Shown in pieces: positions 9,494 through 18,858 of a stretch of DNA of 64,000 nt. Where the stretch lies: NCBI RefSeq assembly GCF_011764545.1, contig NZ_AP022870.1, forward strand, positions 8,438,001 to 8,502,000, read 5' to 3'. The translations under genes were made by a program, and so were the position numbers. Every line of letters begins with the position of its first letter. The stretch's first letter is position 1. The notes beneath the pieces are model-generated. The model was not told the origin of the DNA, made no database searches, and saw only the letters and a program-made list of their open reading frames with translations. Source of the stretch: Phytohabitans flavus (GTDB lineage Bacteria; Actinomycetota; Actinomycetes; Mycobacteriales; Micromonosporaceae).

Positions 9494-10888
9494 TTGTGGG
9501 AGGCGTTGGTCCAGCTCGACCGCAGCCGACCCGGCCTGGCCGACCAGCTGATCAACGCGGTCCGTGACGCCATCGCCGACGGCCGCCTGGCCCCCGGCAC
9601 CCGCCTCCCTTCCAGCCGCGCCCTAGCAAGAGACCTAACCCTCTCGCGCGGGGTGGTGGTGGAAGCCTACGAACAGCTGGTAGCGGAAGGCCGCCTGCTG
9701 TCCCGCCAAGGCGCCGGCACGGTGGTCGCGGGGTTGATCAGGGAGACGGTGGAGCGGCGCGCCGCCGAACCGCCCGACCAAGTCCCTGATCAGCCGAGCA
9801 CGCTGCTGCGGCCGGGGGTGCCGGATTTTGGGATGTTTCCGCGAGCCGCTTGGCGGCGGGTTTACGAGCGGACGCTGGCGCTGATGGCGGATGCGGTTTT
9901 GGATTACGGGGATCCGTCTGGCGCGGTGCGGTTGCGGTCCGAGTTGGCGAGTTACCTGGGGCGGGTACGGGGTGCTCGGGTAGAGCCCGGCCACGTGGTG
10001 GTGACGACGGGGGCGGCGCAGGGGTTCGCGGTGCTGGCCGCCGCGCTACGGGCGGGCGGCGTGACCGCGATCGGATTCGAGGAGCCGGGCAGCTACGGCG
10101 TACGCGGGCACCTGGAGAGCCACGGGCTGCGGCTGGTCCCCGTACCCGTCGACGCGGACGGGCTCGACGTCGCCGCGCTCGAACGCTCCGCCGCGCCCGC
10201 GGTCTTCGTCACGCCGGCCCACCAGTTTCCGACCGGTGTGGTGCTCGCGCCGGCCCGGCGGGCGGCCCTCGTCGAGTGGGCGCGGCGCACCGGCGGGCTG
10301 ATCGTCGAAGACGACTACGACGCCGAGTTTCGGTACGACCGCGACCCGGTCGGGTGCTTGCAGGGCCTCGCGCCGGACGCGGTCGCGTACATCGGCTCGG
10401 TCAGCAAGGCACTCGCACCCGCGCTGCGACTCGGCTGGCTGGCCGTACCCGAGAAATGGCGGGACGCGGTGGCCGAGCGGAAGGCGTGGGCCGACCTCGG
10501 CGGACCCGTCCTGGAGCAGCTCGCATTCGCCGAGCTGCTGGCCAGCGGCGGGTACGACCGGCACCTGCGCCGGACCCGGCTTGAGCACCGGCGGCGGCGG
10601 GATGCGCTCGTGGCGGCCCTGCGGCGGCACCTGCCCGGCCTTCGGATCTCCGGCGTCGCGGCCGGACTGCACCTTGTCCTGGAGCTGCCGGAGGGCGTGG
10701 ACGACGAGGCGCTGGCCGAGCGGGCACGGGCCCTCGGGCTGGGCCCACTCCCGCTGTCCCGCATGCGTTTGGCCGGTTTCGGGCCGCCCGGTCTGGTACT
10801 CGGCTACGCCGCCAACTCACCCGGGGAGCTCGAAACCGGGGTGAAGCAGCTAGCGTCTGTGTATGGCGCAGTTCGTACCGCTCGCTGA
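9494..10888 (+). CDS. MocR/PdxR-type transcriptional regulator (GntR HTH plus aminotransferase-like domain)
   Basis: Fusion of an N-terminal GntR winged helix (residues 10-80, with LPSSRALARDLTLSRGVVVEAYEQL) to a fold-type I aminotransferase-like domain that binds PLP. The PLP-lysine region is visible at IGSVSKALAPALRLGW. Such proteins sense PLP or amino-PLP adducts and activate or repress adjacent genes. The start is a TTG at 9494 preceded by GGAGG; this matches the usual family N-terminus. Divergent from the EamA exporter, which is its likely target. Its 3' end overlaps the start of the DUF885 gene by 26 bases, suggesting read-through into it. Confidence 0.93.
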   Translation: MWEALVQLDRSRPGLADQLINAVRDAIADGRLAPGTRLPSSRALARDLTLSRGVVVEAYEQLVAEGRLLSRQGAGTVVAGLIRETVERRAAEPPDQVPDQPSTLLRPGVPDFGMFPRAAWRRVYERTLALMADAVLDYGDPSGAVRLRSELASYLGRVRGARVEPGHVVVTTGAAQGFAVLAAALRAGGVTAIGFEEPGSYGVRGHLESHGLRLVPVPVDADGLDVAALERSAAPAVFVTPAHQFPTGVVLAPARRAALVEWARRTGGLIVEDDYDAEFRYDRDPVGCLQGLAPDAVAYIGSVSKALAPALRLGWLAVPEKWRDAVAERKAWADLGGPVLEQLAFAELLASGGYDRHLRRTRLEHRRRRDALVAALRRHLPGLRISGVAAGLHLVLELPEGVDDEALAERARALGLGPLPLSRMRLAGFGPPGLVLGYAANSPGELETGVKQLASVYGAVRTAR

Positions 10889-12473
10889 GCGCATCGTCGA
10901 CGCAGTCCTGGAAAGCAACCCGGCCCTTGCCTCCTATGTGGGCGATCACCGGTTCGACGACCGGTTGCCCGACCTGTCGACAAGTGGCGTGACCGCCCGG
11001 GTGGCGATGCTGCGCGACGCCGGCAACGCGCTCGCCGAGGTCGACGCCGATGCCCTCGACCCGTCCGAGCAGGTCGACCACGCGGTCCTGTCCGCGCTCG
11101 TCGAGCGCGGCCTTTTCGAGGCCACGGAGGTACGTGGGCACGAGTGGGACCCGCTCGAGCACAATCCTGCCGCGCTGATCTACAACCTGATCGCCCGCCC
11201 GTTCGCGCCGGTCGAGGCACGGCTGGCCAGCCTCGCCGGCCGCCTCGCCGCTGTGCCGGACGCGCTGGCCACCGCCCGCGCCACGCTGCGCGACATGCCG
11301 AGGGTGCACGTGGAGACCGCGGCTGGGCAGTTCGCCGGGGCCGCCGCGCTGGTACGCGACGAGGTGCCGGGCATGCTCGACGCGGCGCCCGGGATGCGGG
11401 CCACAGTGGAGCCTGCGGCGGCGACCGCCGTGGCCGAGCTGGACGGGTTCGCGGCGTGGCTGCGCTCCAGAGTGGACGACTCCGACCGCGATCCGCGGCT
11501 GGGCCGGCGGCTGTGGGAAGCGCGGCTGTGGCACACGCTCGACACCGAGCTGCCCGCCGCGCAGGTGCTCTCCCGGGCGCGGGCAAACCTGGAGCGGGTC
11601 ACCGAGGAAATCCGCGAGGCGGCGGCCGCGTTGGTGGGCGGTCCGGCGGACGACGCGACGGTACGGCGCGCCCTCGACCAGCTCGCCGCACAGCGGCCGG
11701 ACGAGGAGTCCATCGTGGACCTCGCCAAGGTGACGCTGGGCGAGGCCACCGACTTCGTCCGCGCGCACGACCTCGTCGGGCTGGTCGACGACCCGTGCGA
11801 GATCCTGCCGATGCCCGAGTTCGCGCGCGGCGTCGCCGTGGCGTACTGCGACGCGCCAGGCTTGCTGGAGACGGCCGACATCCCGACGTTCTACTGCATC
11901 GCGCCGGCGCCCGCCGACTGGCCGGCGGAGCGGGTCGAGTCGTTCTACCGCGAGTACAACGACCACATGATCCGCAACTTGACCGTGCACGAGGCCATGC
12001 CGGGCCACTTCCTCCAGCTCGCCCACGGTCGGCGCTTCCGGGGCACGACCCGGGTGCGGGCGCTCGGCATGTCCGGCCCGTTCGTGGAGGGCTGGGCCGT
12101 GTACACGGAGGAGCTGATGGCCGGCCTCGGCTTCGGCGGCCTGCCGGTCCGCCTCCAGCAGCTCAAGATGCAGCTGCGGATGAGCATCAACGCGATCCTC
12201 GACCAGCTGGTGCACTGCGAGGAGCTGTCCGAGGCGGACGGCATGGCGCTGATGACCGGGCCCGGCTTCCAGGAGGAGGGCGAGGCGGCCGGCAAGTGGC
12301 GCCGGGCCCTGCTCACCTCGACGCAGCTCTCCACGTACTTCGTCGGGTACACCGAGGTCGCCGACATCGCGGCGGCCCGCCCGGCTGGCACGTCGCTGCG
12401 CGAGTGGCACGACGCGATGCTGGCGCACGGCTCGCCCCCGCCGCGGCACCTGCGCGCACTGCTCGACATCTGA
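10863..12473 (+). CDS. DUF885 family protein, putative metallopeptidase
   Basis: A 536-residue cytoplasmic protein of the DUF885 family, which is related to zinc carboxypeptidases. The putative zinc site is visible as the HEAMPGH motif (residues about 375-381), followed by the conserved EGWAVYTEELM block that supplies a further glutamate. No signal peptide is seen. It begins inside the end of the MocR gene and is followed 13 bases later by a sigma factor gene. Substrate is not known; peptidase activity is inferred from family membership only. Confidence 0.88.
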   Translation: MAQFVPLAERIVDAVLESNPALASYVGDHRFDDRLPDLSTSGVTARVAMLRDAGNALAEVDADALDPSEQVDHAVLSALVERGLFEATEVRGHEWDPLEHNPAALIYNLIARPFAPVEARLASLAGRLAAVPDALATARATLRDMPRVHVETAAGQFAGAAALVRDEVPGMLDAAPGMRATVEPAAATAVAELDGFAAWLRSRVDDSDRDPRLGRRLWEARLWHTLDTELPAAQVLSRARANLERVTEEIREAAAALVGGPADDATVRRALDQLAAQRPDEESIVDLAKVTLGEATDFVRAHDLVGLVDDPCEILPMPEFARGVAVAYCDAPGLLETADIPTFYCIAPAPADWPAERVESFYREYNDHMIRNLTVHEAMPGHFLQLAHGRRFRGTTRVRALGMSGPFVEGWAVYTEELMAGLGFGGLPVRLQQLKMQLRMSINAILDQLVHCEELSEADGMALMTGPGFQEEGEAAGKWRRALLTSTQLSTYFVGYTEVADIAAARPAGTSLREWHDAMLAHGSPPPRHLRALLDI

Positions 12474-12486
12474 GGGAACCGAGTGG

Positions 12487-13017
12487 GTGCCGCCGGCGTG
12501 TATCGGCGTGAACATCCCGACGGCGACAGAGGTGACGCCGAGCGCCGACCGGCTGGCGTTCGACGAGTTCTACATTGCCCACGTTCACCGGATCTACCGG
12601 GCGCTCGCGGTCACGCTGGGCAATGACGACCTGGCCCGGGAGTCCGTCGACGAGGCGATGACGCGCGCCTACGCACACTGGCGCCGGGTTCGAGGTCTCG
12701 ACTACCCGGCCGGTTGGGTGTTTCGGGTCGGCCTCAACTGGGCCACCTCGTGGCGGCGCAAGGTCGGGCGCGAGCAGGGTGTGCTTACCGAGGAGCGGCA
12801 GCCGCGTACGGCCGCGACCGACCCGGCCGCGCTCGCGGCCCGCGAGGCGCTGGCGCGGCTCCCGCTCGCCCAGCGCGCAGTGATCGTTTGCCGCGTGCTG
12901 CTCGACCTGTCCACGGTGGAGACCGCCGACGCCCTCGGGCTATCAGAAGGCACAGTCAAGAGCCGCCTCTCCCGGGGGCTGACCGCCCTGCGGCGGGCGC
13001 TCGAAGGAGAGGAGTGA
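12487..13017 (+). CDS. ECF-type RNA polymerase sigma factor (SigE/sigma-70 family)
   Basis: About 176 residues with the two expected domains: region 2 (FDEFYIAHVHRIYRALAVTL, then the DNA-melting stretch AYAHWRRVRG) and region 4 with its helix-turn-helix (LPLAQRAVIVCRVLLDL, then ALGLSEGTVKSRLSRG). It directs RNA polymerase to a specialised promoter set. The start is uncertain; GTG 12487 is given, and GTG 12508 is an alternative. The next gene, three bases downstream, encodes a membrane protein that may be its regulator, the usual arrangement for ECF sigma factors. It could also be read as a SigE-like factor of the SACE/SCO series; the regulon is unknown. Confidence 0.92.
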   Translation: MPPACIGVNIPTATEVTPSADRLAFDEFYIAHVHRIYRALAVTLGNDDLARESVDEAMTRAYAHWRRVRGLDYPAGWVFRVGLNWATSWRRKVGREQGVLTEERQPRTAATDPAALAAREALARLPLAQRAVIVCRVLLDLSTVETADALGLSEGTVKSRLSRGLTALRRALEGEE

Positions 13018-13020
13018 GCG

Positions 13021-14073
13021 ATGAATCTTGTCCCCGATGAGCTGGCCGAGGTGGTGCACCGCGCCGCTGGCGGCACTGCCGAGTACCCCGTCGACCTCGC
13101 TGGCATCGAGCGGCGATGGCACCGGCGCCGGCGTCGCCAGACGGTCGCGGCCGTGGCGGGTGTCACCGCGCTTGCCTTGATGGGCGTCGCCGCGGTACCC
13201 GTGATCGCCGGCCGTGCCGGGACGGACCGGACGCCTCCAGCGGCCGCGGGTCAGTCGGCTCAGCGCCTGATGTCCAATGCTTGGGTTTTGATGACGGCCG
13301 TCGAGTTCCTGCCGGACGGCACGGTCGTGCGCTGGCCCCTGGCCGACTCCAACGGCATGTACCAGGTCGCCGGCCTGCCCGACGACCGCCTCGCCGTCCT
13401 CGGTATCGACAACGTGTCGCGGAGCCAGCCGGCCACGCCCGAGCCGGTATTGACCACGCTGCGGGTGTTGTCGCGCACCGGGGCGGTCGAGCTGACCCTG
13501 CCGCTCGGCACGGGCAGCGCACGGCTCGTCACGGCGACCACCGAGACCGCCTACGTGTGGCGCCCGGAGGGGATCGTCGCCTACACCCTGGCAAGCGGGG
13601 CGCACCGCGTGCTCGTGCCCTCGGACAAGCTGGGAGCCAAGCTGGCCTCCGGGCCGGCCTCCGACGCTGATCTTCTCGGCGACCACCTGGCGATCACCGG
13701 GGTCGGCCCGGACGCCTGCGAGGTGCGGGTGTTCGACCTGCGCGGTGGGGGCTTCGCGGACCACCCGGTGACCCGGCAGACGTGCGACGGTACGGGCTCG
13801 GTCAGGATCTCGCCCGACGGGCGGCTGGCCGCGGTTACGTACCAGCCGACCTCCGGGACTCAGCGCGTCGCCGTGCTCGACCTCGCCAGCGGCGCCTTAC
13901 GGGCCGACGAGCCGATCCAGGTCCTGAGCGCGGCTGGCGTGCGGGGCGGACCGGCCGGTCTGGCGTGGCTGGACGACACGCGGCTGCGCATCGCCATCGT
14001 CAAGTCGGGCGACGACCCGAACTTCTACGACCACGAGGGCACGTCCTGGCAGCAGATCGTCGAGGTCCGTTAG
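13021..14073 (+). CDS. membrane protein with extracytoplasmic beta-propeller-like region, probable sigma-factor partner
   Basis: A 350-residue protein: a short cytoplasmic N-terminus rich in Arg, one membrane helix at about residues 40-62, then an outside domain with repeating blade-like segments ending in Asp-rich strands such as SPDGRLAAVTYQP and LDDTRLRIAI, typical of TolB/WD40-type propellers. Coupled to the sigma factor gene by a three-base gap, so it may act as an anti-sigma factor or sensor; no zinc-binding HxxxCxxC anti-sigma motif is present. Contains a TTA codon at 13897-13899. Ends 141 bases before enolase. Confidence 0.75.
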   Translation: MNLVPDELAEVVHRAAGGTAEYPVDLAGIERRWHRRRRRQTVAAVAGVTALALMGVAAVPVIAGRAGTDRTPPAAAGQSAQRLMSNAWVLMTAVEFLPDGTVVRWPLADSNGMYQVAGLPDDRLAVLGIDNVSRSQPATPEPVLTTLRVLSRTGAVELTLPLGTGSARLVTATTETAYVWRPEGIVAYTLASGAHRVLVPSDKLGAKLASGPASDADLLGDHLAITGVGPDACEVRVFDLRGGGFADHPVTRQTCDGTGSVRISPDGRLAAVTYQPTSGTQRVAVLDLASGALRADEPIQVLSAAGVRGGPAGLAWLDDTRLRIAIVKSGDDPNFYDHEGTSWQQIVEVR

Positions 14074-14214
14074 GCGCCGCTCCCGAGATCGCCCGCATCG
14101 GTACGAAACTGATACCGCGACGGCGAGTCGAGTTGTCGTGCTGGCTAGGCTCATCGGCGAAGCCTCGGCCGCAGTGCGGCGGCCCGTGAGAGATCTAGGC
14201 GAGGAGCGTCACAA

Positions 14215-15497
14215 GTGGCCACCATCGAGGGAATCGTCGCGCGGGAGATCCTCGACTCGCGCGGCAACCCCACCGTCGAAGTCGAGATCGGGCTCGACGA
14301 CGGCACGATCGCCCGCGCTGCCGTACCGTCCGGCGCCTCCACCGGGGCGTTCGAGGCGGTCGAGCTGCGCGACGGCGACAGCGACCGGTACAAGGGCAAG
14401 GGCGTCGAGAAGGCCGTAGCGAACATCGAGGACCGCATCGTCCCCGAGCTGATCGGCTTCGACGCGACCGAGCAGCGCGCCATCGACCAGAAGATGCTCG
14501 ATCTGGACGGTACGCCCAACAAGTCGGATCTCGGGGCAAACGCCATCCTGGGCGTCTCGCTCGCGGTGGCGAAGGCGGCGGCTGCCAGCTCTGAGCTGAG
14601 CCTCTTCCGCTACGTCGGCGGGCCGAACGCGCATGTGCTGCCGGTGCCGATGATGAACATCCTCAACGGTGGGGCGCACGCCGACTCCAACGTCGACGTG
14701 CAGGAGTTCATGGTCGCCCCGATCGGCGCGCCGACCTTCCGCGAGGCGCTGCGTACGGGTGCGGAGGTCTACCACGCGCTCAAGTCGGTGCTGAAGAAGA
14801 AGGGCCTCGCGACCGGGCTGGGCGACGAGGGTGGCTTCGCGCCCGACCTGCCCACCAACGCGGCGGCGCTGGACCTGATCGGCGAGGCCGTGCAGGCCGC
14901 CGGGCTGCGGCTGGGCACCGACATCGTGCTCGCGCTGGACGTGGCGGCGACCGAGTTCTACAAGGACGGTGCGTACGTCTTCGAGGGCTCGCCCAAGCCG
15001 ACCGACGAGATGATCAATTACTACAGCAAGCTCGTGGACGCGTACCCGATCGTGTCCATCGAGGACCCGCTGGCCGAGGACGACTGGGCTGGCTGGTCGG
15101 CGTTCACGGCGGCGCTGGGCGACAAGATCCAGGTCGTCGGCGACGACCTCTTCGTGACGAACCCCGAGCGGATCGCGCGGGGATCGCGGAGAAGGCCGCC
15201 AACGCCGTGCTCGTCAAGGTCAACCAGATCGGCACGCTGACCGAGACGCTTGACGCGGTCGACCTCGCCCACCGCGCCGGCTTCAAGTGCATGATGAGCC
15301 ACCGCTCCGGCGAGACCGAGGACACCACGATCGCCGACCTCGCCGTGGCCACCGGCACCGGCCAGATCAAGACCGGCGCGCCGGCCCGGTCCGACCGGGT
15401 CGCCAAGTACAACCAGCTGCTCCGCATCGAAGAGGAGCTGGACGACGCGGCGCGGTACGCCGGGGCCGCGGCCTTCCCGCGGTACCATCTGTCCTAG
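14215..15497 (+). CDS. eno: enolase (one apparent sequencing frameshift)
   Basis: Converts 2-phosphoglycerate to phosphoenolpyruvate in glycolysis and may associate with RNA-degrading complexes. Start GTG 14215. Seen: the N-terminal IVAREILDSRGNPTVEVE, substrate-loop GASTG, metal-site SIEDPLAEDDWAGW and, after the frame break, the signature LVKVNQIGTLTET and the C-terminal SHRSGETEDT. The frame shifts by one base at the G run 15179-15182; adding one G gives an intact protein of about 427 residues. As enolase is normally single-copy and essential, the break is almost certainly a sequencing error. First gene of the eno-ftsB-DUF501 cluster, though a strong hairpin follows it. Confidence 0.97.
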
Positions 15498-15524
15498 TTG
15501 ATCTAGGGCTGCGAGCTTCGCCGC

Positions 15525-15547
15525 CCGGGCCCGCCGCGCGGGCCCGG
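15525..15547 (+). terminator. GC-rich hairpin between eno and ftsB
   Basis: Perfect 10-bp stem CCGGGCCCGC / GCGGGCCCGG with a 3-base loop, 28 bases after the enolase stop. No T-tract follows, so it may be a partial terminator or RNA-stabilising structure that sets the eno to ftsB expression ratio. Confidence 0.55.
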
Positions 15548-15589
15548 CGCTGCGGCTGGATCGCGGCCCCGGATCACGGGGAGGACGTG

Positions 15590-16171
15590 ATGACGCAGAG
15601 GCTGACGCCGGGCGGGCAGGGTCCCGCCCGGCGCCCGGGACGGCGAAGCCGGGCCGCGCCACCTCGGACCGGACGCCCGGTGGCTCGGGGCGCCGAGGTC
15701 AAGGAGAGCGCCGAGAGCGGACGCTCCGCCAATCGCCCGGCCGCCCGGCGCGCGCCGGTCCGCCGCACCAACGCGCCGCAGCCGCGCCGCTTCACCGGCC
15801 GGGCCACCGTGCTGGTGGTGGTGCTGATCGCCCTCGCGCTCGGCTACACGTATCCAGTGCGGGTCTACCTGAGCCAGCAGTCCGACATCGCGCGGATGGA
15901 GCAGGCGCAGGCGGACCAGCGCCAGCGGATCAGCGAGCTGAACGAGCAGGCGGCGCTCTGGAAAGACCCGAAATACATCGAGATCCAGGCGCGGAAGCGG
16001 TTCTACATGGTGAAGCCGGGTGAGGTACCGCTGGTGGTGCTCACCGACCCCGACGGCGCCGCGCGCGACGCGGGTGTCCCGCCGGAAGCGGGCGAGAGCC
16101 AGCCCGCCGACCCCTGGTACGACACGCTGTGGTCTTCGATCCAGGCCGCGGATGCGGAGAGCGACCGTTGA
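15590..16171 (+). CDS. ftsB: septum formation initiator FtsB/DivIC family protein
   Basis: Divisome protein that bridges FtsQ and FtsL and helps activate septal peptidoglycan synthesis. A 193-residue type II membrane protein: a long basic Arg/Ala/Pro-rich cytoplasmic tail (1-65), one membrane helix (about 70-90, ATVLVVVLIALALGYTYPV), then a coiled coil (QQSDIARMEQAQADQRQRI) and the conserved DPKYIEIQARKRFYMVKPGE segment. The start is ATG 15590, after GGGGAGG; GTG 15587 is equally possible. The long N-terminal tail is usual for actinobacterial members. It overlaps the DUF501 gene by four bases, indicating translational coupling. Confidence 0.92.
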   Translation: MTQRLTPGGQGPARRPGRRSRAAPPRTGRPVARGAEVKESAESGRSANRPAARRAPVRRTNAPQPRRFTGRATVLVVVLIALALGYTYPVRVYLSQQSDIARMEQAQADQRQRISELNEQAALWKDPKYIEIQARKRFYMVKPGEVPLVVLTDPDGAARDAGVPPEAGESQPADPWYDTLWSSIQAADAESDR

Positions 16172-16662
16172 CCGAACCCGCCACGCCGGCTGACCTCGAT
16201 GCGGTGGCTGCCCAGCTCGGCCGCCCGCCGCGGGGCACCCGGGCTGTCGCGCACCGCTGCCCGTGCGGCCTGCCCGCGGTGGTCGAGACCCGGCCACGGC
16301 TCGCGGACGGCACGCCGTTCCCGACGCTGTACTACCTGACCTGCCCGCGCGCCACCTCGGCGTGCAGCCGCCTCGAGTCCGCCGGGCTCATGAAGGACAT
16401 GGAGGCGCGGCTCGCCACCGACCCCGACCTGGCCAAGCGGTACCGGGCGGCGCACGAGGACTACCTGACCCGGCGGGAGGCGATCGAGCACGTGCCGGAG
16501 ATCGAGGGCACCTCGGCCGGCGGCATGCCCGGGCGTGTGAAGTGCCTGCACGTACACATGGGGCACGCGCTGGCCGTGGGGCCGGGCGTCAACCCGTTCG
16601 GCGACGAGGTCGTCGAGGAGGTCGGCGCCTGGTGGGCGGACGGACCATGCGTGACATCGTGA
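16168..16662 (+). CDS. DUF501 family protein
   Basis: A conserved actinobacterial family of unknown function, about 165 residues, nearly always found between ftsB and ppx. Start is TTG 16168, overlapping the ftsB stop in TTGA. Seen: a cysteine pair in HRCPCGLPAVVETRPRL, then FPTLYYLTCPRATSACSRLE, and the His-rich KCLHVHMGHALA stretch followed by GPGVNPFGDEV. The Cys and His positions suggest a bound metal, but this is inference. Its end overlaps the acetyltransferase gene by 16 bases. A role linked to cell division or polyphosphate has only genome context behind it. Confidence 0.9.
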   Translation: MTEPATPADLDAVAAQLGRPPRGTRAVAHRCPCGLPAVVETRPRLADGTPFPTLYYLTCPRATSACSRLESAGLMKDMEARLATDPDLAKRYRAAHEDYLTRREAIEHVPEIEGTSAGGMPGRVKCLHVHMGHALAVGPGVNPFGDEVVEEVGAWWADGPCVTS

Positions 16663-17153
16663 TCCGCCGGGCCCGCACTGCGGACGTCAGGGCCATCCGG
16701 GATCTGATCGACACGTACAGCGGGGAACGCCGCCTGCTGAGCAAGGCGACCGTGACGCTCTACGAGGACGTGCAGGAGTTCTGGGTCGCCACGCGTGGCC
16801 CGGACGGTGCCGTCGTCGGGTGTGGCGCCCTGCACGTGATGTGGGAAGACCTGGCCGAGATCCGCACCGTCGCGGTGCACCCCGACGCCCGCGGCCTGAA
16901 GATCGGCCACGGGCTCGTCGCCGAGCTGCTCGGGGTGGCCCGTGAGCTGGGGATCGCCCGGGTGTTCGTGCTGACGTTCGAGACCGGCTTCTTCGGCTCG
17001 TTCGGCTTCGTGGAGATCGACGGCGCACCTGTGCCGCCACAGGTGTACGAGCAGCTGCTCCGCTCGTACGACGAGGGCGTCGCCGAGTTCCTCGGCCTCG
17101 AACGGGTCAAGCCCAACACCCTCGGAAATAGCCGCATGCTGCTGCATCTCTAG
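16647..17153 (+). CDS. argA: amino-acid N-acetyltransferase, ArgA type (GNAT fold)
   Basis: Resembles the stand-alone GNAT glutamate N-acetyltransferase of mycobacteria (Rv2747), which makes N-acetylglutamate, the first step of arginine synthesis. Seen: N-terminal RRARTADVRAIRDLIDTY, the core VVGCGALHVMWEDLAEIRTV, the acetyl-CoA loop DARGLKIGHGLV, then RVFVLTFETGFFGSFGF and the C-terminal VKPNTLGNSRMLLHL, all matching that family. 168 residues, start ATG 16647 overlapping DUF501. Arg genes themselves are not nearby. A partial copy of the window's dispersed repeat starts six bases after its stop codon. Confidence 0.85.
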   Translation: MRDIVIRRARTADVRAIRDLIDTYSGERRLLSKATVTLYEDVQEFWVATRGPDGAVVGCGALHVMWEDLAEIRTVAVHPDARGLKIGHGLVAELLGVARELGIARVFVLTFETGFFGSFGFVEIDGAPVPPQVYEQLLRSYDEGVAEFLGLERVKPNTLGNSRMLLHL

Positions 17154-17158
17154 GTCTG

Positions 17159-17184
17159 GCTCCCGCGGCCTCACCTTCCGCGTT
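17159..17184 (+). repeat. partial copy of dispersed intergenic repeat
   Basis: Shares the core GCTCCCGCGGCCTCACC (17159-17175) with the four full copies elsewhere in the window, followed by a diverged TTCCGCGTTCC. It lies six bases downstream of argA, on the same strand. The first half of the repeat, including its first hairpin, is missing. Confidence 0.6.
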
Positions 17185-17231
17185 CCATAAGCGTCAAACC
17201 CTGGCCGGTCCGGCCCGATAGGGTCTGAGCC

Positions 17232-18154
17232 ATGACTAGGGTGGCGGCGATCGACTGCGGGACGAACTCGATCCGGCTCCTGGTGGCCGACCTTCCCCGG
17301 CGGGTGCGGACGGGGCGCTGACCGACGTCGTACGCCGTATGGAGATCGTCCGCCTGGGCCAGGGTGTCGACCGTACCGGCCGCCTCGCGCCCGAGGCTAT
17401 CGAGCGCACGCGGGTGGCCCTCGGGTCGTACGCGGCCGAGGTCCGCTCACTCGGCGCCGAGCGGGTGCGCATGTGCGCCACCTCGGCGACCCGGGACGCC
17501 GCCAACGCCGGCGACTTCCGCGCGATGGTCGTGGACACGCTCGGCGTCGAGCCGGAGGTGGTGACCGGCGACGAGGAGGCGCGGCTCTCGTTCACCGGCG
17601 CGGTGCGTGGCCTGACCGCCGAGCCGCCGTACCTGGTGGTGGACGTGGGCGGCGGCTCGACCGAGTTCGTGGTCGGCACGTCCACTGTGGAGGGTGCGAT
17701 CTCGGTCGACATCGGCTGCGTCCGGATGACCGAGCGCTACCTGCACAGCGATCCGCCCACCCCCGCCGAGATCGCCGCCGCCACCGAGGACATCACGGCC
17801 ACGGTCGACCGGGCGCTGTCCGCCGTGCCAGGCCGCGAGGCGAATACCCTCGTGGGGCTGGCCGGCTCGGTGACGACGGTCGCCGCGATCGCGCTCGGCC
17901 TGCCCAAGTACCAACCGGAGCGCACCCACCACGCCCGCATCTCGTACGACGAGGTGGCCAAGGTCACCAGCGACCTGCTCGCGATGCCCACCGCCCGGCG
18001 CCTGGAGATCCCGGTGATGCACCCGGGCCGCGCGGACGTGATCGGCGCCGGCGCGCTGGTGCTGCGCGTCATCATGGAGCGCGCGGCCATGCCCGCGGTC
18101 GTCGCCAGCGAACACGACATCCTCGACGGCATCGCCTGGAGCGTGAATAGCTGA
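17232..18154 (+). CDS. ppx: Ppx/GppA-family exopolyphosphatase (one apparent sequencing frameshift)
   Basis: Hydrolyses polyphosphate and/or pppGpp; actin/Hsp70-fold phosphatase. ATG 17232 begins VAAIDCGTNSIRLLV, the phosphate-1 motif; the second motif VVDVGGGSTEFVVG and the adenosine-type motif GLAGSVTTVAAI follow. The frame breaks at the C run 17295-17298; one extra C joins ADLPPAGADGALTDVV and restores a protein of about 307 residues, a typical actinobacterial short Ppx2. Last gene of the eno-ftsB-DUF501-argA-ppx cluster. Whether it prefers polyphosphate or a guanosine pentaphosphate cannot be told from sequence. Confidence 0.93.
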
Positions 18155-18272
18155 TGAGGAGCACCGATGAACGCGAGCCCAGCCATCGTTCCCGCGTCCG
18201 CGAGCTCGCCGCAGAGGTCGCTCGCCGCGACGCGGAGCTTCTGGATCGGCTGAGGAGCGAGCGAGGGCGCGG

Positions 18273-18701
18273 TCAGCCGGTGCGGCGGAGCTCGGCACGG
18301 GACTGCTCGCGGGGCTCGGACTCGTCGCGCGACCACCACCACGCGTAGCTGATCGCCCCCGGCTGGGGCAGCCGCAGGATGATCCTGGCCACCAGCGGCC
18401 CCTCGTACGCCGTGAACTCGCCCGGCTTGGTCTGCGTGAAGCGCACCACCCCGGGCAGCTCCAGGCAGGCCACGTGCAGCTCGAGCCGGCCCGCCTCGCC
18501 GGCCACGAGCACCGTGTGCTCCACGTGTTGGAGGCCGTTGTGGTCGTTGGTCGCCTCGTAGTCGAGCGTGACCGCGCGGCCGCGGACGATCGACGCCACC
18601 GCCATCCGACCCAAGAACGGCCCGCTTTCGGGGCCGTCGCCGCGCCCACGGTAGACGCCGGTGGCGTTTGCCAAGCGCCCCAACACATCCTCGGCCTGCA
18701 C
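18273..18701 (-). CDS. conserved hypothetical protein, beta-rich
   Basis: A 142-residue cytoplasmic protein, not recognised with certainty. It is made of alternating short strands (GPFLGRMAVASIVRGRAV, LQHVEHTVLVAG, RLELHVACLELPGVVRFT, LVARIILRLPQPG), suggesting a small beta-barrel like FABP/nitrobindin or DUF1579 proteins. No signal peptide or membrane helix. The C-terminal tail is charged. Start ATG 18701. It is divergent from the membrane protein gene at 18859. The frame bias is good, so I regard it as real; function unknown. Confidence 0.65.
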   Translation of the reverse strand: MQAEDVLGRLANATGVYRGRGDGPESGPFLGRMAVASIVRGRAVTLDYEATNDHNGLQHVEHTVLVAGEAGRLELHVACLELPGVVRFTQTKPGEFTAYEGPLVARIILRLPQPGAISYAWWWSRDESEPREQSRAELRRTG

Positions 18702-18858
18702 GGCGACACATTAGCTTCTCACCGCAATGCCGCGCCGCACCGCGGGTACCGCGCCGTCCTCGGCCGGATAGGCAGATTGCGCGATCGGGGTGGCGGCCGG
18801 CGGGCCGGCTCGCTAGGTTGCCACCGCCGACTCACATACAGCTGGAAGAGGACCCGCC

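Noticed and set aside
14215..15497. Enolase, mfd and other frame-broken genes as genuine pseudogenes
   Set aside because: Every break is a one-base loss, nearly always in a G/C run, core genes are affected equally with accessory ones, and one added base restores a perfect protein each time.
18154..18348. Small open frame after ppx
   Set aside because: Arg/Ser-rich product without a ribosome site or motif; overlaps the end of the minus-strand gene at 18273.
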